Below are positions 27,501 to 36,951 of a stretch of DNA of 64,000 bases, piece by piece. The notes beneath the pieces were generated by a model, which saw only the letters and a list, made by a program, of their open reading frames with translations, made no database searches and had not been told where the DNA came from. How positions within the stretch are numbered: the stretch's first letter is position 1; the number at the start of each line of letters is the position of its first letter. Made by a program: the position numbers and the translations under genes. The stretch covers positions 186,001 to 250,000 of the forward strand of contig NZ_JACJSA010000002.1 in NCBI RefSeq assembly GCF_014697545.1. Direction: 5' to 3'. Origin of the DNA: Oscillatoria sp. FACHB-1407 (GTDB lineage Bacteria; Cyanobacteriota; Cyanobacteriia; Elainellales; Elainellaceae).

Positions 27501-27654
27501 TGCTATGCAAGGACTTATAAATGTTGATCTGACTCATCACAAAACGCTTGAATTACTACACGATCGCGCCATCAATGATCCTGATGAACAAGTCCGGGAG
27601 TTTGCTAAAGAGCAATTAGCCAAGTTGGAGCAAGCATCAAGGAGAGGGGACTAA
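24556..27654 (+). CDS. NACHT NTPase with HEAT repeats, NLR-like
   Basis: 1032-residue STAND NTPase. A helical N-terminal region (1-290) of unknown effector type is followed by the NACHT core: Walker A GDPGSGKST (322-330), Walker B LFDGIDE (403-409) with acidic residues after the Asp as in NACHT proteins, and an ATSRWLGY sensor-like segment. A winged-helix-like part (...RNFILCYLGADSYAFVHRTFLEYF) comes next. The C-terminal 230 residues hold about five HEAT-type repeats (pattern W-x4-P-x2-L-P-L-x-K, then VRxxA). Bacterial NACHT proteins are known or suspected phage sensors. A 69-base repeat has inserted in frame at codons 291-313. The Uma2 gene starts 3 bases after its stop. Confidence 0.93.
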   Translation: MVDWLIVWSVVEATGILARPILEDLAKDSAKDYAKDFFKDCLKKLIRLPEKDVQKEAYGKALKEFLELVQQELENAGYQEVQIKQYIQPVKRFIDDSQVAAIVGRAFESECRSLDTKTLAQTWQTLDLPHLPPDFDWELVCKLYIRKVKAIIQNSDTLRPIFAAEAQAAAAESLQQLVGIAPGFDLARYAEGLQEQYGNLKLESLDTTGVYYNELKLWKIFVPQNVRECQEFLPQVYEIPKEHLRQLRERGELDEAAIAEAEMERYRRVYVEQPIRPVLEVVGDPTVPNRPLNPPSLGDFNPAPPKFGGLGGQPLPHVVILGDPGSGKSTLLQYLALVWAERPVSELPLYPIPLLIELRTYARDKQEKKCHDILSFIHSGNITCRLNQQQLHEKLKAGDAIALFDGIDEVFDPQLREEVVTDLHRFTNDYPQVQAIATSRWLGYKAQRLRDAGFRHFMLQDLEDQQIENFIQHWHDLTFQEGLDKTRKRDRLQKAIHDSKAIRELAGNPLLLTMMAILNRNQELPRDRPELYNQASRVLLHQWDVERNLIEQRLDPLTIDYRDKQAMLRKVAYHMQSSEKGLAGNIISAADLERILTDYLKTFEVEQPRTVARLMIQQLRTRNFILCYLGADSYAFVHRTFLEYFCATEFVYQFEKQKTLTFEQLKNEVFGKHWWDETWHEVLRLICGMIDAKFAGQLIEFLAIQKRDDAQSDSFTEKEMGSLLLATECLIETQNRSTIATSSDFLLKLIKGKIEDGLIKRGDLQYVKAFARVVELAWQGETTLLIWLKSCLEEGYAKQTHTRYFAINAIIQGWGNNPDIIPLLKTCVKQGYTWSSTRVAAIALAQHWKGHPEILPFLKDLAQNSQVVYTRGAALDALAQGWSNNQDTLLLLQAAKDDKYGLVREVALEALGRNWKDHPKTLPLIKTAALTDQAWQVRATAVELLVEWGEEATSNIFDLLYQIAMEDGFEREEEFEQNPRLLAMQGLINVDLTHHKTLELLHDRAINDPDEQVREFAKEQLAKLEQASRRGD
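25426..25494. repeat. In-frame hairpin repeat inside the NACHT gene
   Basis: Contains CCCCCAAGTTTGGGGG twice, the second time as CCCCCCAAGTTTGGGGGG. This is a palindromic repeat common in cyanobacterial intergenic DNA. It is read through as Pro/Gly-rich residues 291-313, just before Walker A, without breaking the frame. Confidence 0.85.
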
Positions 27655-27657
27655 ACC

Positions 27658-28248
27658 ATGTTTATATCAACTGAAGAGAAAAAATATTACACACCGGAAG
27701 AGTATTTAGAGCTAGAAGTCAATTCGGAAGAGCGACATGAATACATTGATGGAGAGATTTTGACAATGGTTGGAGGGATGCCAAACCACAACCAGATTGT
27801 CTTAAATCTGGCTGGGACTTTAAACCTGAGTCTCAAACGTCAACCCTATCGAGTATTTGTCACCGACCAGCGATTGTGGATTCCGCGCAAGCGCATCTAC
27901 ACCTATCCTGATGTCATGGTTGTGCAGGGAGACTTACAGCTACAAGAAGGACGAAAAGATACGATTACCAATCCGATCATGATTGCGGAAGTGTTGTCCG
28001 AGTCAACCGAAGCGTATGACCGCAGTGGCAAATTTGCTGCCTATCGCACCATCCCAACTTTTCAGGAATATGTGCTGATCGATCAATACTCGATGCATGT
28101 TGAACATTATCTCCGCACCGAACCCCGCAAATGGATCTTCTCTGAATATGACGGAGCAGACTCGTTGCTAACCTTGAGTTCCATTCCCTTTGAGATCTCT
28201 CTGGCGGATCTCTATGACAAAGTGGACTTTGCAGAACAGCTGATGTAG
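27658..28248 (+). CDS. Uma2-family putative endonuclease (DUF820)
   Basis: 196-residue PD-(D/E)XK-like protein. Motifs: EERHEYIDGEI (catalytic-type Glu, near 24-34), HNQIVLNLAGTL, TYPDVMVV (Asp), IAEVLSEST with Glu and a following Ser/Thr, and FQEYVLID. Uma2 proteins are very abundant in cyanobacteria and are predicted nucleases. The biochemical role is not settled. The ATG lies 3 bases after the NACHT stop and has no separate promoter space, so it is probably co-expressed. Its last 37 bases overlap the convergent membrane-protein gene. Confidence 0.9.
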   Translation: MFISTEEKKYYTPEEYLELEVNSEERHEYIDGEILTMVGGMPNHNQIVLNLAGTLNLSLKRQPYRVFVTDQRLWIPRKRIYTYPDVMVVQGDLQLQEGRKDTITNPIMIAEVLSESTEAYDRSGKFAAYRTIPTFQEYVLIDQYSMHVEHYLRTEPRKWIFSEYDGADSLLTLSSIPFEISLADLYDKVDFAEQLM

Positions 28249-28748
28249 ATAAAGACAAAACCGATTAACGTGCCTACAAAGATAAACGGTGTGCCGATGA
28301 GGTAAAACACCCAGCGATCGCCCTGTTGAATCTGCAAGTGGGTTTCCTGGGGGTTTTGCACAAAGCTATTAATCTGAACGGCAAGAACTGCCTTATCGTC
28401 ATATCCAGAGCTATAGGCATCTGTGAGATAAAGCTTGCCTCGCTCTGTGAAAATGACAACTCGATAGAGATCTTCTCTGCTGGTGGGACGTTCTACCTCA
28501 GCTCTGAGCAGTTCGCTAACTGGAAAGATTTGCAGCGTCCTTTCCCAATCAAAAGGGCTTTGGTGAGCTTTTACAGTGCAGGTTGGTTGAGTAGAATTGG
28601 TGCGATCGCACACCAGGCTTTTAGCCGTAGCCAGCAACACGAACGACCCACCAATCAGATTAAAGACGACCAGAAATCCCAGACCAACCCAGAAAAAGAT
28701 TTTGTCAAAGTGCTTGAATGGGTCGTCTTTAGATGGAGGGCTTACCAC
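28212..28748 (-). CDS. Two-helix membrane protein with extracytoplasmic domain, unknown
   Basis: 178 residues if started at GTG 28748, which lies one base before the stop of the upstream dehydrogenase gene on the same strand. A TTG at 28775 would add 9 residues. TM1 is about residues 21-44 and TM2 about 150-172 (YLIGTPFIFVGTLIGFVFIYI). Between them is a beta-rich domain with two Cys. I recognise no family. It overlaps the end of the convergent Uma2 gene. Confidence 0.7.
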   Translation of the reverse strand: MVSPPSKDDPFKHFDKIFFWVGLGFLVVFNLIGGSFVLLATAKSLVCDRTNSTQPTCTVKAHQSPFDWERTLQIFPVSELLRAEVERPTSREDLYRVVIFTERGKLYLTDAYSSGYDDKAVLAVQINSFVQNPQETHLQIQQGDRWVFYLIGTPFIFVGTLIGFVFIYISCSAKSTLS

Positions 28749-29407
28749 GGTAAAACCTCGCCATTGGCGTGCCAAAACGTGCCTGAGTTCTCCAGGGTTA
28801 GCTGATCAATTCGAGCCAGCAATCCCTTCACGGATTCCTCTGGGGTGATGCCACTGGGGGTGAAGTTGGTCATGCGAGTTTGCACTAAGCCAGGATGGAG
28901 AATGGCTACGGCTATTCCACGAGGTTTGAGGTCGTGAGACAGCGATTTGCCCGCCATGGATAACGCCACCTTTGACATGCGATAGCCATAGGAACCGCCA
29001 GAGGTATTGTCAGCGATCGACCCCATCCGACTGGTCATCAGCGCAATCTTAGAGCCTGCTTTGAGTTGCGGTAGTAGAGTGTGGGTGAGACGAAGCGGGG
29101 CGATCGCGTTGACCTCAAACTGTTCCCGAATGCTGTCGAGATCCATGTCATCGAGCGTAACGCGTTGAGCAATGGCGGCATTGTTGATCAGGACATCGAT
29201 GGGGATATCTTGGAGGCGATCGCACAACTCCGTCACCGATGTCTCTGAGGTGAGATCGATCCCTTCCTCAACCTGAAGTCCCAACTGGTTCAATTCCTCG
29301 GAGGAAGTGCGACAAACAGCAATAACAGTTTCTCCTCGTGCTTGCAGTTGGCGACAGTACTCGTATCCAATACCGCGATTTGCACCTGTGACCAGATAAG
29401 TTGCCAT
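28742..29407 (-). CDS. Short-chain dehydrogenase/reductase
   Basis: 221 residues from ATG 29407 (further in-frame starts at 29413 and 29425). Cofactor loop TGANRGIG, NNAA motif, catalytic YGYRMSK. The C-terminus ends FWHANGEVLPW, like the SDR at 18430 (FFSWDGSRLPW), so the two are paralogues of the C-factor-like group. Substrate unknown. The downstream membrane gene begins at its stop codon. Confidence 0.88.
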   Translation of the reverse strand: MATYLVTGANRGIGYEYCRQLQARGETVIAVCRTSSEELNQLGLQVEEGIDLTSETSVTELCDRLQDIPIDVLINNAAIAQRVTLDDMDLDSIREQFEVNAIAPLRLTHTLLPQLKAGSKIALMTSRMGSIADNTSGGSYGYRMSKVALSMAGKSLSHDLKPRGIAVAILHPGLVQTRMTNFTPSGITPEESVKGLLARIDQLTLENSGTFWHANGEVLPW

Positions 29408-29450
29408 ATGCATTCCCAGGATCACTAACCTTAATTAACCCAAAATAATT

Positions 29451-29478
29451 GTAGGGGCATTGTATGCAATGCCCCTAC
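29451..29478. repeat. 28-bp near-perfect palindrome, GTAGGGGC type
   Basis: GTAGGGGCATTG and CAATGCCCCTAC are exact complements around a 4-base loop. It lies upstream of the dehydrogenase start and is related to 15093-15120. Confidence 0.72.
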
Positions 29479-29580
29479 CGACCAAATGATGTTTCTTAAG
29501 AGTTGAAGTTTGGAAGCAATTAAGGTTTCTGGCTTTCGAGGAAGCAGGGAGTTAGAAAATTCTCCACTCCCCATTCCCCA

Positions 29581-30171
29581 CTAAGTAGTAGGAACCTGAT
29601 CACCAGCATTGATGGCAGGGCGACCACTCAACGACAGCATGATGCGAGAGATCCCGGTAAAGAGAACGCTCACACCGACCAGAGTTCCCAGCAACCAGGG
29701 TGCGTTGGAGGGCCACTGGAACCAGATCAAAGCACCCAGCAACAGCGTACCGATCGCGTTTGCCAGTGCCCAAGTCCAATTTTGTTGAGGACGTAGACGG
29801 AATGCCAGGATCAATTCAAACGTTCCTTCGGTCAGCAGGAAGGTGCCCAACAATAGCGTGATGGTCAGAACTCCAGTCAGAGGATTAAAGAACAGCATCA
29901 AGCCAGTCGCAATGTAGAGAATGCTGAGTAATAGCTTCCAGATAAAACCGCCCTGTTCACGGGTTTGAAAGGCATAGACCAGTTTTCCAGTTCCCGCAGA
30001 GACGAGGATTAGGGCAATCCAGGTTTCAGCCACAATGGTTGAAAAGGCAGGAAGGGCGATCGCCACAAGCCCCAAAACGACTAACAAAGCACCGATCAGC
30101 AGCGAGTTATTTGCTTTCTGTTGACTGGGGTTCGGTAGATTGGGGGTGTCGTTATTAACATTCGATGTCAT
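29581..30171 (-). CDS. HdeD family membrane protein (DUF308)
   Basis: 196 residues with six transmembrane segments, in the HdeD pattern (LIGALLVVLGLVAIALP, TWIALILVSAGTGKLVYAF, TGLMLFFNPLTGVLTITLLLGTFLLTEG). HdeD of enteric bacteria is linked to acid resistance. In cyanobacteria the function is unknown. The first 24 residues are polar and the C-terminus is cytoplasmic by charge. Single gene. Confidence 0.9.
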   Translation of the reverse strand: MTSNVNNDTPNLPNPSQQKANNSLLIGALLVVLGLVAIALPAFSTIVAETWIALILVSAGTGKLVYAFQTREQGGFIWKLLLSILYIATGLMLFFNPLTGVLTITLLLGTFLLTEGTFELILAFRLRPQQNWTWALANAIGTLLLGALIWFQWPSNAPWLLGTLVGVSVLFTGISRIMLSLSGRPAINAGDQVPTT

Positions 30172-30248
30172 ATTAATTTTTCCTTAGCCTGAGTCAGTTC
30201 TTAAATCAGGCTAAGAAATCTTTGAAAAACGGGATAGACCCCTAGGGT

Positions 30249-30320
30249 AGGGGAAAAAGCATCCAATAGAGAGATTATCTCTAACTGAACAAGTGAACTA
30301 TTGGGATGCTTTGCCCCTAC
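30249..30320. repeat. 72-bp GTAGGGG hairpin element, family R4
   Basis: The arms GTAGGGGAAAAAGCATCC and GGGATGCTTTGCCCCTAC pair with few mismatches. It is the third copy of the family seen at 7385 and 7578. It lies 11 bases beyond the dapL stop and could serve as its terminator. Confidence 0.72.
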
Positions 30321-30331
30321 AAAACCCCACA

Positions 30332-31567
30332 TCACGCTGTGAATTTAGATGTGATACGCCGCATGGCTTCTTCTACATTTTCGCGGCTGTTGAAAGCAGA
30401 GATACGGAAGTAGCCTTCTCCAGCGGCACCAAACCCTGAACCGGGAGTTCCCACCACGTTAACGGTGTGCAGCAACTTATCAAAGAAATCCCAACTGGAC
30501 AGGTTATTGGGCGTTTTGACCCAGACATAGGGGGCATTCACTCCACCATAGACCTGAATTCCTGCGGCGGTTAACTGCTCACGAATGATCTTGGCATTTT
30601 CCATGTAGAAGCTAACCAGGGCTTGAGTTTGGGCTTTACCTTCGTCACTGTAGACCGCTTCTGCACCGCGTTGCACAATGTAAGACACACCGTTAAATTT
30701 GGTGGTTTGGCGACGGTTCCACAACTTCCACAGTTCCACATCAGAGCCATCGGCGGCTTTAGCGGTGAGGGTTTTGGGCACCACAGTCAGCGCACAGCGA
30801 GTTCCGGTGAATCCGGCATTTTTAGAGAAAGAACGAAATTCGATCGCACAATCTCGTGCCCCTTCGATTTCATAAATCGAATGAGGAAGCTCAGGATCGG
30901 TGATGAACGCTTCGTAAGCCGCATCAAAAAAGATGATGGAGCCGTTCGCTTTGGCGTACTCTACCCAGGCTTTGAGGTGATCGCGGGTAGCGACGGCTCC
31001 CGTGGGGTTATTGGGAAAGCAGAGATAAATTAGATCGACTTTTTGGGTGGGAAGCTCAGCCGTAAAGTTGTTTTCAGCGGTGATCGGTAAGTAGACCAAT
31101 CCTTCGTATTCGCCCGCTTCATTAGCGTCTCCCGTGTGTCCTGCCATGACATTGGTATCGACGTACACGGGATAAACCGGGTCAGTCACCGCGATCGCGT
31201 TGTTATCCCCAAAAATATCAAGGATGTTTCCCGTGTCGCACTTGGAGCCATCCGAGATGAAAATTTCGGAGGCATCTACTTCACAGCCTCGTGCCTGAAA
31301 ATCATGGGCAGCAATCTTTTCGCGTAACCAGGCATAGCCCTGCTCCGGTCCGTAGCCCTGGAATGTAGCGCGATCGCCCATCTCTTCAACAGCTTTGATC
31401 ATGGCAGTACGGCAGGCTTCGGGCAACGGTTCGGTTACGTCGCCAATCCCCAACCGGATAATCTTGGCATCGGGGTTTGCGGCTGCAAACGCATTCACAC
31501 GTCGAGCAATTTCAGGAAACAGGTAGCCTGCTTTAAGTTTTAGATAGTTGTCGTTGACAGTTGCCAT
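30332..31567 (-). CDS. dapL: LL-diaminopimelate aminotransferase
   Basis: PLP enzyme that converts tetrahydrodipicolinate straight to LL-diaminopimelate with glutamate as amino donor. This is the one-step lysine/peptidoglycan route used by cyanobacteria and plants. The 411-residue length is typical. The start [20 protein letters not shown] and the motifs [36 protein letters not shown] and [13 protein letters not shown] (with the PLP lysine) are diagnostic. Single gene with its own upstream space. Confidence 0.97.
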   Translation of the reverse strand: MATVNDNYLKLKAGYLFPEIARRVNAFAAANPDAKIIRLGIGDVTEPLPEACRTAMIKAVEEMGDRATFQGYGPEQGYAWLREKIAAHDFQARGCEVDASEIFISDGSKCDTGNILDIFGDNNAIAVTDPVYPVYVDTNVMAGHTGDANEAGEYEGLVYLPITAENNFTAELPTQKVDLIYLCFPNNPTGAVATRDHLKAWVEYAKANGSIIFFDAAYEAFITDPELPHSIYEIEGARDCAIEFRSFSKNAGFTGTRCALTVVPKTLTAKAADGSDVELWKLWNRRQTTKFNGVSYIVQRGAEAVYSDEGKAQTQALVSFYMENAKIIREQLTAAGIQVYGGVNAPYVWVKTPNNLSSWDFFDKLLHTVNVVGTPGSGFGAAGEGYFRISAFNSRENVEEAMRRITSKFTA

Positions 31568-31645
31568 GATGAATTCCTACAAACACCGTTGCACAGTTCT
31601 TCTAAAAAACCTGCTTTAAGATAGTTTACCGTTCATTTGGAGAAT

Positions 31646-32974
31646 TCACGACGCTTCTTTACTGCACCTTGCACTGGCTTTTAGACTCATCGCATACCAG
31701 GCTGTTAATAACGTCAAGATGCCTGTAATCCAGAAGGGGACACTATAATTGATGCTGACCAACACCCCTGCAACGGCTGGACCTAACGCATTCGAGATAC
31801 TCAGATAAGAGGCATTAATTCCCTGTACTTCGCCCTGTTCGCGATCGCCACTATTCAGTGACAAGATGGTGCTAATCAGCGGCATGGGATAGGAGTTGCT
31901 GATACCCAGTGCGATCGCCAATACAACAAATGCAGACAAGGTTGGAAAGACAGGAATTAATAGAAAAATAAGTGCCCGAACAGCGATCGATACAGACAAA
32001 ATATCAGCTAAATTAAAGCGATTGGTGAGCGGCTCAACGGCAAAAATTTGAGTCACCACACCAGCAACTCCAATGATCGTAAATACGATCGCGAGAGTCT
32101 GAGCATTTTGCTGAAGAACGTTGAGAAAGAATGGCTGAAATGCAAACGTAAAGATGGTGAATGTGAATCCGGTAAAGAAGGTCAACAAAAAAGCGTGACC
32201 CAGGCGAGGACGAACCGCCGATCGCACGATCTTGTCTAAGCCAAAGATATGCCAATCGAGGGTGAGGGGTTGGCGTTGGGGCAAGGTTTCGGGCAACAGA
32301 AAGATCGTCAGCAACGTGGTGATCAGTGCAATCACCGCTCCAGCAAAAAAGCTCATACCCAATGGAGACACCCCTGGAAAGGTCGGCAAACTTTGAGCCA
32401 AGAAACTGATGGCAGGTCCCGTCACAAACCCTAAGCGAAACGCGGCATCAAATAGCCCAAAGGCTTTTGGTCGCTCCTGGGGTGTGGTGGTGTCGCTAAT
32501 AATCGCTCTGGCGATCGAGGTGTTGCCCCCGGTTAAGCCATCTAAAATTCGAGCGGCAAAGAGCAGCCACGCCACCCAGGCAAAGCTCGCCAATACGTTG
32601 GCGAATACCGTCCCAATCAAGCTAATCACGAGTAAGGGTTTGCGTCCCAAAAAGTCTGAAAATCGGCCCAAAACGGGAGTCGCAAAAAACTGGGCGATCG
32701 CATAACTGGTGGTCAGTAAACTGGCTTGAAAGTCCGTCAGCCCAAACTCTTTGGCGTAGGGATAGAGAGTCGGAATAATGATCGTGAAGCTAACAGAGTT
32801 GATGAAGGCAATCAGTGCAATAATCCAAAATTTTGCCGGAAGGTCAAATTTTGCTTTTAAGACTTGAATCAGGTGCATCCAGTTGAGGAAGTGAAACGGC
32901 AACAAATTGGCGATTGTATTGTCCTGCTTTAAGGGTCGCTGTTGCAATGGCTGGTGTCTTCTGGATGAGGGCAT
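31646..32974 (-). CDS. MFS transporter, TetA-like drug exporter group
   Basis: 442 residues with 12 transmembrane segments. The loop motif GRFSDFLGRKPLL (MFS motif A) and the position of LDGLTGGNTSIARAIISDTT match the DHA1/TetA group of proton-driven exporters. The substrate is unknown. Start uncertain: ATG 32974 gives a 32-residue polar leader, while ATG 32878 (MHLIQVLKAKF) would begin just before the first helix. Neither has a clear ribosome site. Confidence 0.88.
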   Translation of the reverse strand: MPSSRRHQPLQQRPLKQDNTIANLLPFHFLNWMHLIQVLKAKFDLPAKFWIIALIAFINSVSFTIIIPTLYPYAKEFGLTDFQASLLTTSYAIAQFFATPVLGRFSDFLGRKPLLVISLIGTVFANVLASFAWVAWLLFAARILDGLTGGNTSIARAIISDTTTPQERPKAFGLFDAAFRLGFVTGPAISFLAQSLPTFPGVSPLGMSFFAGAVIALITTLLTIFLLPETLPQRQPLTLDWHIFGLDKIVRSAVRPRLGHAFLLTFFTGFTFTIFTFAFQPFFLNVLQQNAQTLAIVFTIIGVAGVVTQIFAVEPLTNRFNLADILSVSIAVRALIFLLIPVFPTLSAFVVLAIALGISNSYPMPLISTILSLNSGDREQGEVQGINASYLSISNALGPAVAGVLVSINYSVPFWITGILTLLTAWYAMSLKASARCSKEAS

Positions 32975-33152
32975 AGGAATTATGCCAGAGGATTTTGACT
33001 CAAACTGTTTGCATTAGAACTAAAACATGCTATACCTGATCTAGAGAATGTTTTAACTCAAACAATTCAAGCGCAAACAGATTTGTGCTCGCAATTCTTG
33101 GAGTTAATCCCCTCAACTCACCTTTTACCTGAATCACCCAAGGAGTAACATC

Positions 33153-33521
33153 ATGACGACTAACCTGAAGACTGACCTCCAAGCCGTTTTCGCAGACATT
33201 CAAAACTTGCTGTCACAAGGCAAAGCCATGGACATTTTTGAGAAATACTATGCCGATAACGTTGTTATGCAGGAGAACAACGCCCCCGCTACCGTCGGCA
33301 AAGAAGCAAACCGGGCACGGGAACTCGACTTCTTCAATAATGTAGTTGAATTTCGTAAGGCAGAGCTAAAAGGGGTTGCCTTTGGCGATGACCTGATTAT
33401 TTCTGAGTGGGATCTGGACTATACCCATAAGGAATGGGGAAGCCTAACCTATACCCAGGTTGCGGTACAACGCTGGCAAGATGGCAAAGTGGTACACGAG
33501 CGGTTTTACTACAACAACTAA
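33153..33521 (+). CDS. SnoaL-like / NTF2-fold protein
   Basis: 122-residue cone-shaped alpha+beta-barrel protein of the SnoaL-like group: MDIFEKYYADNVVMQENN, then TVGKEANRAREL, and a C-terminal VAVQRWQDGKVVHERFYYN. Members bind or transform small ligands, and the function here is unknown. A strong AAGGAG lies at 33139-33144. It is followed by a bidirectional hairpin terminator shared with the convergent psbM. Confidence 0.88.
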   Translation: MTTNLKTDLQAVFADIQNLLSQGKAMDIFEKYYADNVVMQENNAPATVGKEANRARELDFFNNVVEFRKAELKGVAFGDDLIISEWDLDYTHKEWGSLTYTQVAVQRWQDGKVVHERFYYNN

Positions 33522-33543
33522 TTCCAAATTGAATTAAAAAGAA

Positions 33544-33573
33544 AAAGCACCAGGATTACAACACTGGTGCTTT
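33544..33573. terminator. Bidirectional terminator between the SnoaL-like gene and psbM
   Basis: AAAGCACCAG and CTGGTGCTTT form a perfect 10-bp stem with a 10-base loop. A/T flanks on both sides give a U-rich tail in either direction. It sits between two convergent genes. Confidence 0.85.
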
Positions 33574-33607
33574 CAATTCAGAAAAGCTTTTCGTAAAGCC
33601 AACCAAA

Positions 33608-33724
33608 CTATTTAGAGTCTTTGCTTTCGCGGCTAGCGGTTTGAATGTAGAGGATCAGAAGAAAGACAGTCGGAACTAGCACAAACAGAATGCTAGCAAC
33701 AAATCCTAGATCATTAACTTGCAT
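33608..33724 (-). CDS. psbM: Photosystem II protein M
   Basis: 38-residue single-helix subunit at the photosystem II dimer interface in the thylakoid membrane. The translation [20 protein letters not shown], then [18 protein letters not shown], matches PsbM along its whole length. It is shorter than usual ORF cut-offs and easily missed. It is convergent with the SnoaL-like gene, and the tRNA-Pro gene lies upstream on the other strand. Confidence 0.97.
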   Translation of the reverse strand: MQVNDLGFVASILFVLVPTVFLLILYIQTASRESKDSK

Positions 33725-33891
33725 TACACCAAGCCTCTTAACTCGTCTCAAAACTCATAACAAGCATACCACCCCGTCGAGTTTCTTCCTGTAACAATCT
33801 GTTGATTTGTGGAACGGGCAGATTGTGCTTGAATTCAATCTCGTTTTGAAGTTCAGACAAAATGTAAAAATGTGTTATGCTAGTTAAGCCG

Positions 33892-33969
<78 letters not shown>

Positions 33970-34000
33970 TCGGGTCAAAAAACCCCAACTGAATGAGTAG

Positions 34001-34026
34001 AAAGGGATGGCGATCGCCATCCCTTT
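34001..34026 (+). terminator. HIP1-centred terminator after tRNA-Pro
   Basis: 26-bp perfect palindrome AAAGGGATGGCGA... centred on a HIP1-containing core (GGCGATCGCC), followed by TTTTT. Nothing else is recognised in 34027-34484, which must contain the promoter of the Cache kinase. Confidence 0.85.
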
Positions 34027-34484
34027 TTGCTTGCTTTGTCTTTTTGCTTGCTCTGTAGTGTTCCAAACTACTGTTTTGAAACGAGCATCAAGCTGACTAC
34101 AATCACATTCAACATTGTCCTGAAACCTATTTCTATCGGTTGTAGGGATAGAATTATGTCGTTAGTAGAAAAATAAGATGATCTCTGGTAACGTTGACGG
34201 CATACCTCGTGTTTCAACGTATTGAGAATTAGAGCATTAGGAACAGCACAAGAGTCTTATTCTGAAGTCAATAACTACTTAAAAACGTTATTTCTCTTCT
34301 AATAAGATCAGCTTATGTTGTTTGAGTGGACAATTCTCTTTTAATCCTCAGCCAAACTTACAGAGTATTCCAAAGTTAATATCCCACACAGGTGCGATAA
34401 CCATTGCTGAGATAGACGTGAAAGCTGAGGTCAGGGTAGGGTGTATCTTTTCGCTGCTAACTACTAGCTAGACCCCGAGCCGTT

Positions 34485-36719
34485 ATGAGGATTGGATGGA
34501 ATCATCCCAGCGATGATGAAGCTAAACATCATTCCCAAACCAATCAGTCCATTTCCCTGTCTCTAATGCTGATTATTCCTTTTGTGTTGCAAATTTTTGC
34601 AGCAGTCGGTTTAGTAGGTTACCTCTCATTTAGAAATGGTCAGCGGACAATTAATGAATTAGCGAACCAGTTGATGGAGCAGGCTAGCGATCGCGTTGAT
34701 CAACATTTAGACGCCTACCTGACCATTCCTGAGCAGATTAATCAAATGAATGCAGATGCAGTGGAGTTAGGGCTACTTGACCTGCAAGATTCCGAAGCCA
34801 CCGGGCATTACTTCTGGAAACAGATGCAAATCTTTCCTAATGTCAGTTACATCAGTTACGCCTTACCAACCGGGGTGTATGGTGGGGCAGGGCGGTTCCT
34901 GGAGGGACGAGGCGTTACGATTGATGAACTGTCTCCCCGAACTAACTGGAAAACCTACACTTACGCAACAGATAGCAAGGGCAATCGCACTGAGATTGTT
35001 GCCATCTACGATAACTACGACCCTTTAAACGAGACATCCTATCTTGATCCAATTAAGGCTGGTCGTCCCGTTTGGTCTGAGCCTTATAACTGGGATGAAA
35101 CCGCAGAGTATATCTCGATCTCGGCTAGCTACCCACTTTATAACAACAACAAAGATCTGCTTGGTGTAATTGGGGTCGATTTGTTGTTGTCCAACATTGA
35201 TGATTTCTTAAAAACACTGCAAGTTAGCCCTTCCTCCAGCATCTTTATTATTGAGCGAAACGGTTTATTGGTTTCGAGTTCTGGTTATGAAAAGCCTTTC
35301 CAGATCAGAAATAATGTTGCTGAGAGGGTGAAGGCTCAAGAGAGTTCTGATCCTCTGATTCGTTCAGCTACTCAACATTTATTGAATCAATTTGGAGACT
35401 TTCAGCAGATTCAGACCGAACAGTCTCTAAAGTTTGCCTTTCAGCAAGAAAACTATTTCCTGCAAGTCACACCCTGGAATCAAAAGAATGATCTGACCTG
35501 GCTGGTTGTTATGGTCGTACCTGAAAGCGATTTCATGGCAGAGATTCATCAAAACACTCGTAACACAGTTTTGCTCTGCTTGGGAGCTTTGGCGATCGCA
35601 ACGGTGTTGGGGATTTACACATCTCGCGCTGTGGCACAACCGATTCTGCGCTTGGGTAAAGCCAGTCAAGCGATCGCCAATGGAGATTTAGACCAGCGTG
35701 TGGAAGAGCCTTCCGTGCGTGAACTCAATCTGTTGGCATCATCGTTTAATCAAATGGCGGGACAGATCCAGTCCTCTTTTCTCATGTTGGAGCAAATGAA
35801 TGCAGAACTTGAGGATCGAGTAGAAACCCGAACGAAGGACTTGGAGCAAGCATTACATCAGCTAAACCGCACCCAATTACAGATGTTGCAAAGTGAAAAA
35901 ATGTCTGCCCTGGGGCAAATGGTGGCAGGTGTTGCTCATGAAATCAATAATCCGGTCAACTTTATTCATGGAAATCTCATCTATGCTCAGCAATATGCTG
36001 ATGAGCTGTTGCGCTTGATCCGGCTTTATCATCAACATTTTCCCAATCCACCTGTTGAGATTCAAGCGGAGCGAGATGCAATCGATATAGAGTTCCTGGA
36101 ACAGGATTTCATCAAAATCTTGAACTCCATGAATATTGGAACAACTCGAATTCAGGAAATTGTGCGATCGCTGCGTAACTTTTCTCGAGTTGATGAATCA
36201 GAACGTAAAGCTGTCGATATTCATGAGGGAATTGACAGCACATTGCTGATTTTGCAGCATCGCCTCAAAGCCAAACCTACCCATCCTGACATTGAAGTGA
36301 TTAAATTTTACGAGCCGTTGCCTCAGGTTGAGTGCTATCCGGGGCAGCTCAATCAGGTGTTTATGAATATTTTGGCTAATGCAATCGATGCGTTAGAAGA
36401 ACGGGATACCTGTCGCACCTATGAGGATATCAGCACCCATCCCAGTCAGATTACAATCCGCACTTCCGTGATGGGTAAGTCTGTGAGAATTGCGATCGCC
36501 GACAATGGACGGGGTATGCCAGAACAAGTGCGGCAAAAAGTTTTTAATCCGTTCTTTACGACAAAACCCGTCGGCACCGGGACTGGAATGGGGCTATCGA
36601 TCAGTTACCAAATTATCACTGAAAAACATCAGGGAACATTGGAGTGTTTCTCAACCCCTGGAAAGGGAACGGAGTTTGTCATTCAAATCCCAATTAAGAA
36701 GGGAGTTTGGCAGTCGTAG
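34485..36719 (+). CDS. Cache-HAMP sensor histidine kinase
   Basis: 744-residue membrane sensor. TM1 is about residues 27-49. A double Cache-type extracellular ligand domain follows (about 55-355, with [25 protein letters not shown] typical of the group). TM2 is about 363-383, then HAMP (about 384-436), a coiled coil, HisKA with phospho-acceptor His485 ([12 protein letters not shown]) and HATPase_c with [19 protein letters not shown] and [10 protein letters not shown]. It has no receiver. The HEINNPVN type is very common in cyanobacteria. No response regulator lies next to it, so the partner and signal are unknown. A HIP1-centred hairpin follows. Confidence 0.95.
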   Translation: MRIGWNHPSDDEAKHHSQTNQSISLSLMLIIPFVLQIFAAVGLVGYLSFRNGQRTINELANQLMEQASDRVDQHLDAYLTIPEQINQMNADAVELGLLDLQDSEATGHYFWKQMQIFPNVSYISYALPTGVYGGAGRFLEGRGVTIDELSPRTNWKTYTYATDSKGNRTEIVAIYDNYDPLNETSYLDPIKAGRPVWSEPYNWDETAEYISISASYPLYNNNKDLLGVIGVDLLLSNIDDFLKTLQVSPSSSIFIIERNGLLVSSSGYEKPFQIRNNVAERVKAQESSDPLIRSATQHLLNQFGDFQQIQTEQSLKFAFQQENYFLQVTPWNQKNDLTWLVVMVVPESDFMAEIHQNTRNTVLLCLGALAIATVLGIYTSRAVAQPILRLGKASQAIANGDLDQRVEEPSVRELNLLASSFNQMAGQIQSSFLMLEQMNAELEDRVETRTKDLEQALHQLNRTQLQMLQSEKMSALGQMVAGVAHEINNPVNFIHGNLIYAQQYADELLRLIRLYHQHFPNPPVEIQAERDAIDIEFLEQDFIKILNSMNIGTTRIQEIVRSLRNFSRVDESERKAVDIHEGIDSTLLILQHRLKAKPTHPDIEVIKFYEPLPQVECYPGQLNQVFMNILANAIDALEERDTCRTYEDISTHPSQITIRTSVMGKSVRIAIADNGRGMPEQVRQKVFNPFFTTKPVGTGTGMGLSISYQIITEKHQGTLECFSTPGKGTEFVIQIPIKKGVWQS

Positions 36720-36734
36720 TCCATTCTATACAAC

Positions 36735-36764
36735 GAAGGGGAGGGGCGATCGCCCCTCCCCTTC
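36735..36764. terminator. 30-bp perfect palindrome after the Cache kinase gene, HIP1 core
   Basis: GAAGGGGAGGGGCGA followed by its exact complement, with GCGATCGC in the middle. It lies 15 bases after the kinase stop. No T-run follows, so termination is probable but not certain. Confidence 0.7.
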
Positions 36765-36951
36765 GCTATCACAGCCGGAAAACACTTCTGAAACAAACGG
36801 ACTTGATCAACCGAGGTAAGAAAAAGCACCGAAGTGCGGTTCGTACCTCTGTACTACTTTAACCTGTTTCGCAAAAAATTTGTTTTCAAAGAGTTAGCGA
36901 ATTGTTAACTATAGCCATCCTAAATAGGTCGGGAGGGGCAGAAAAGTTCTC

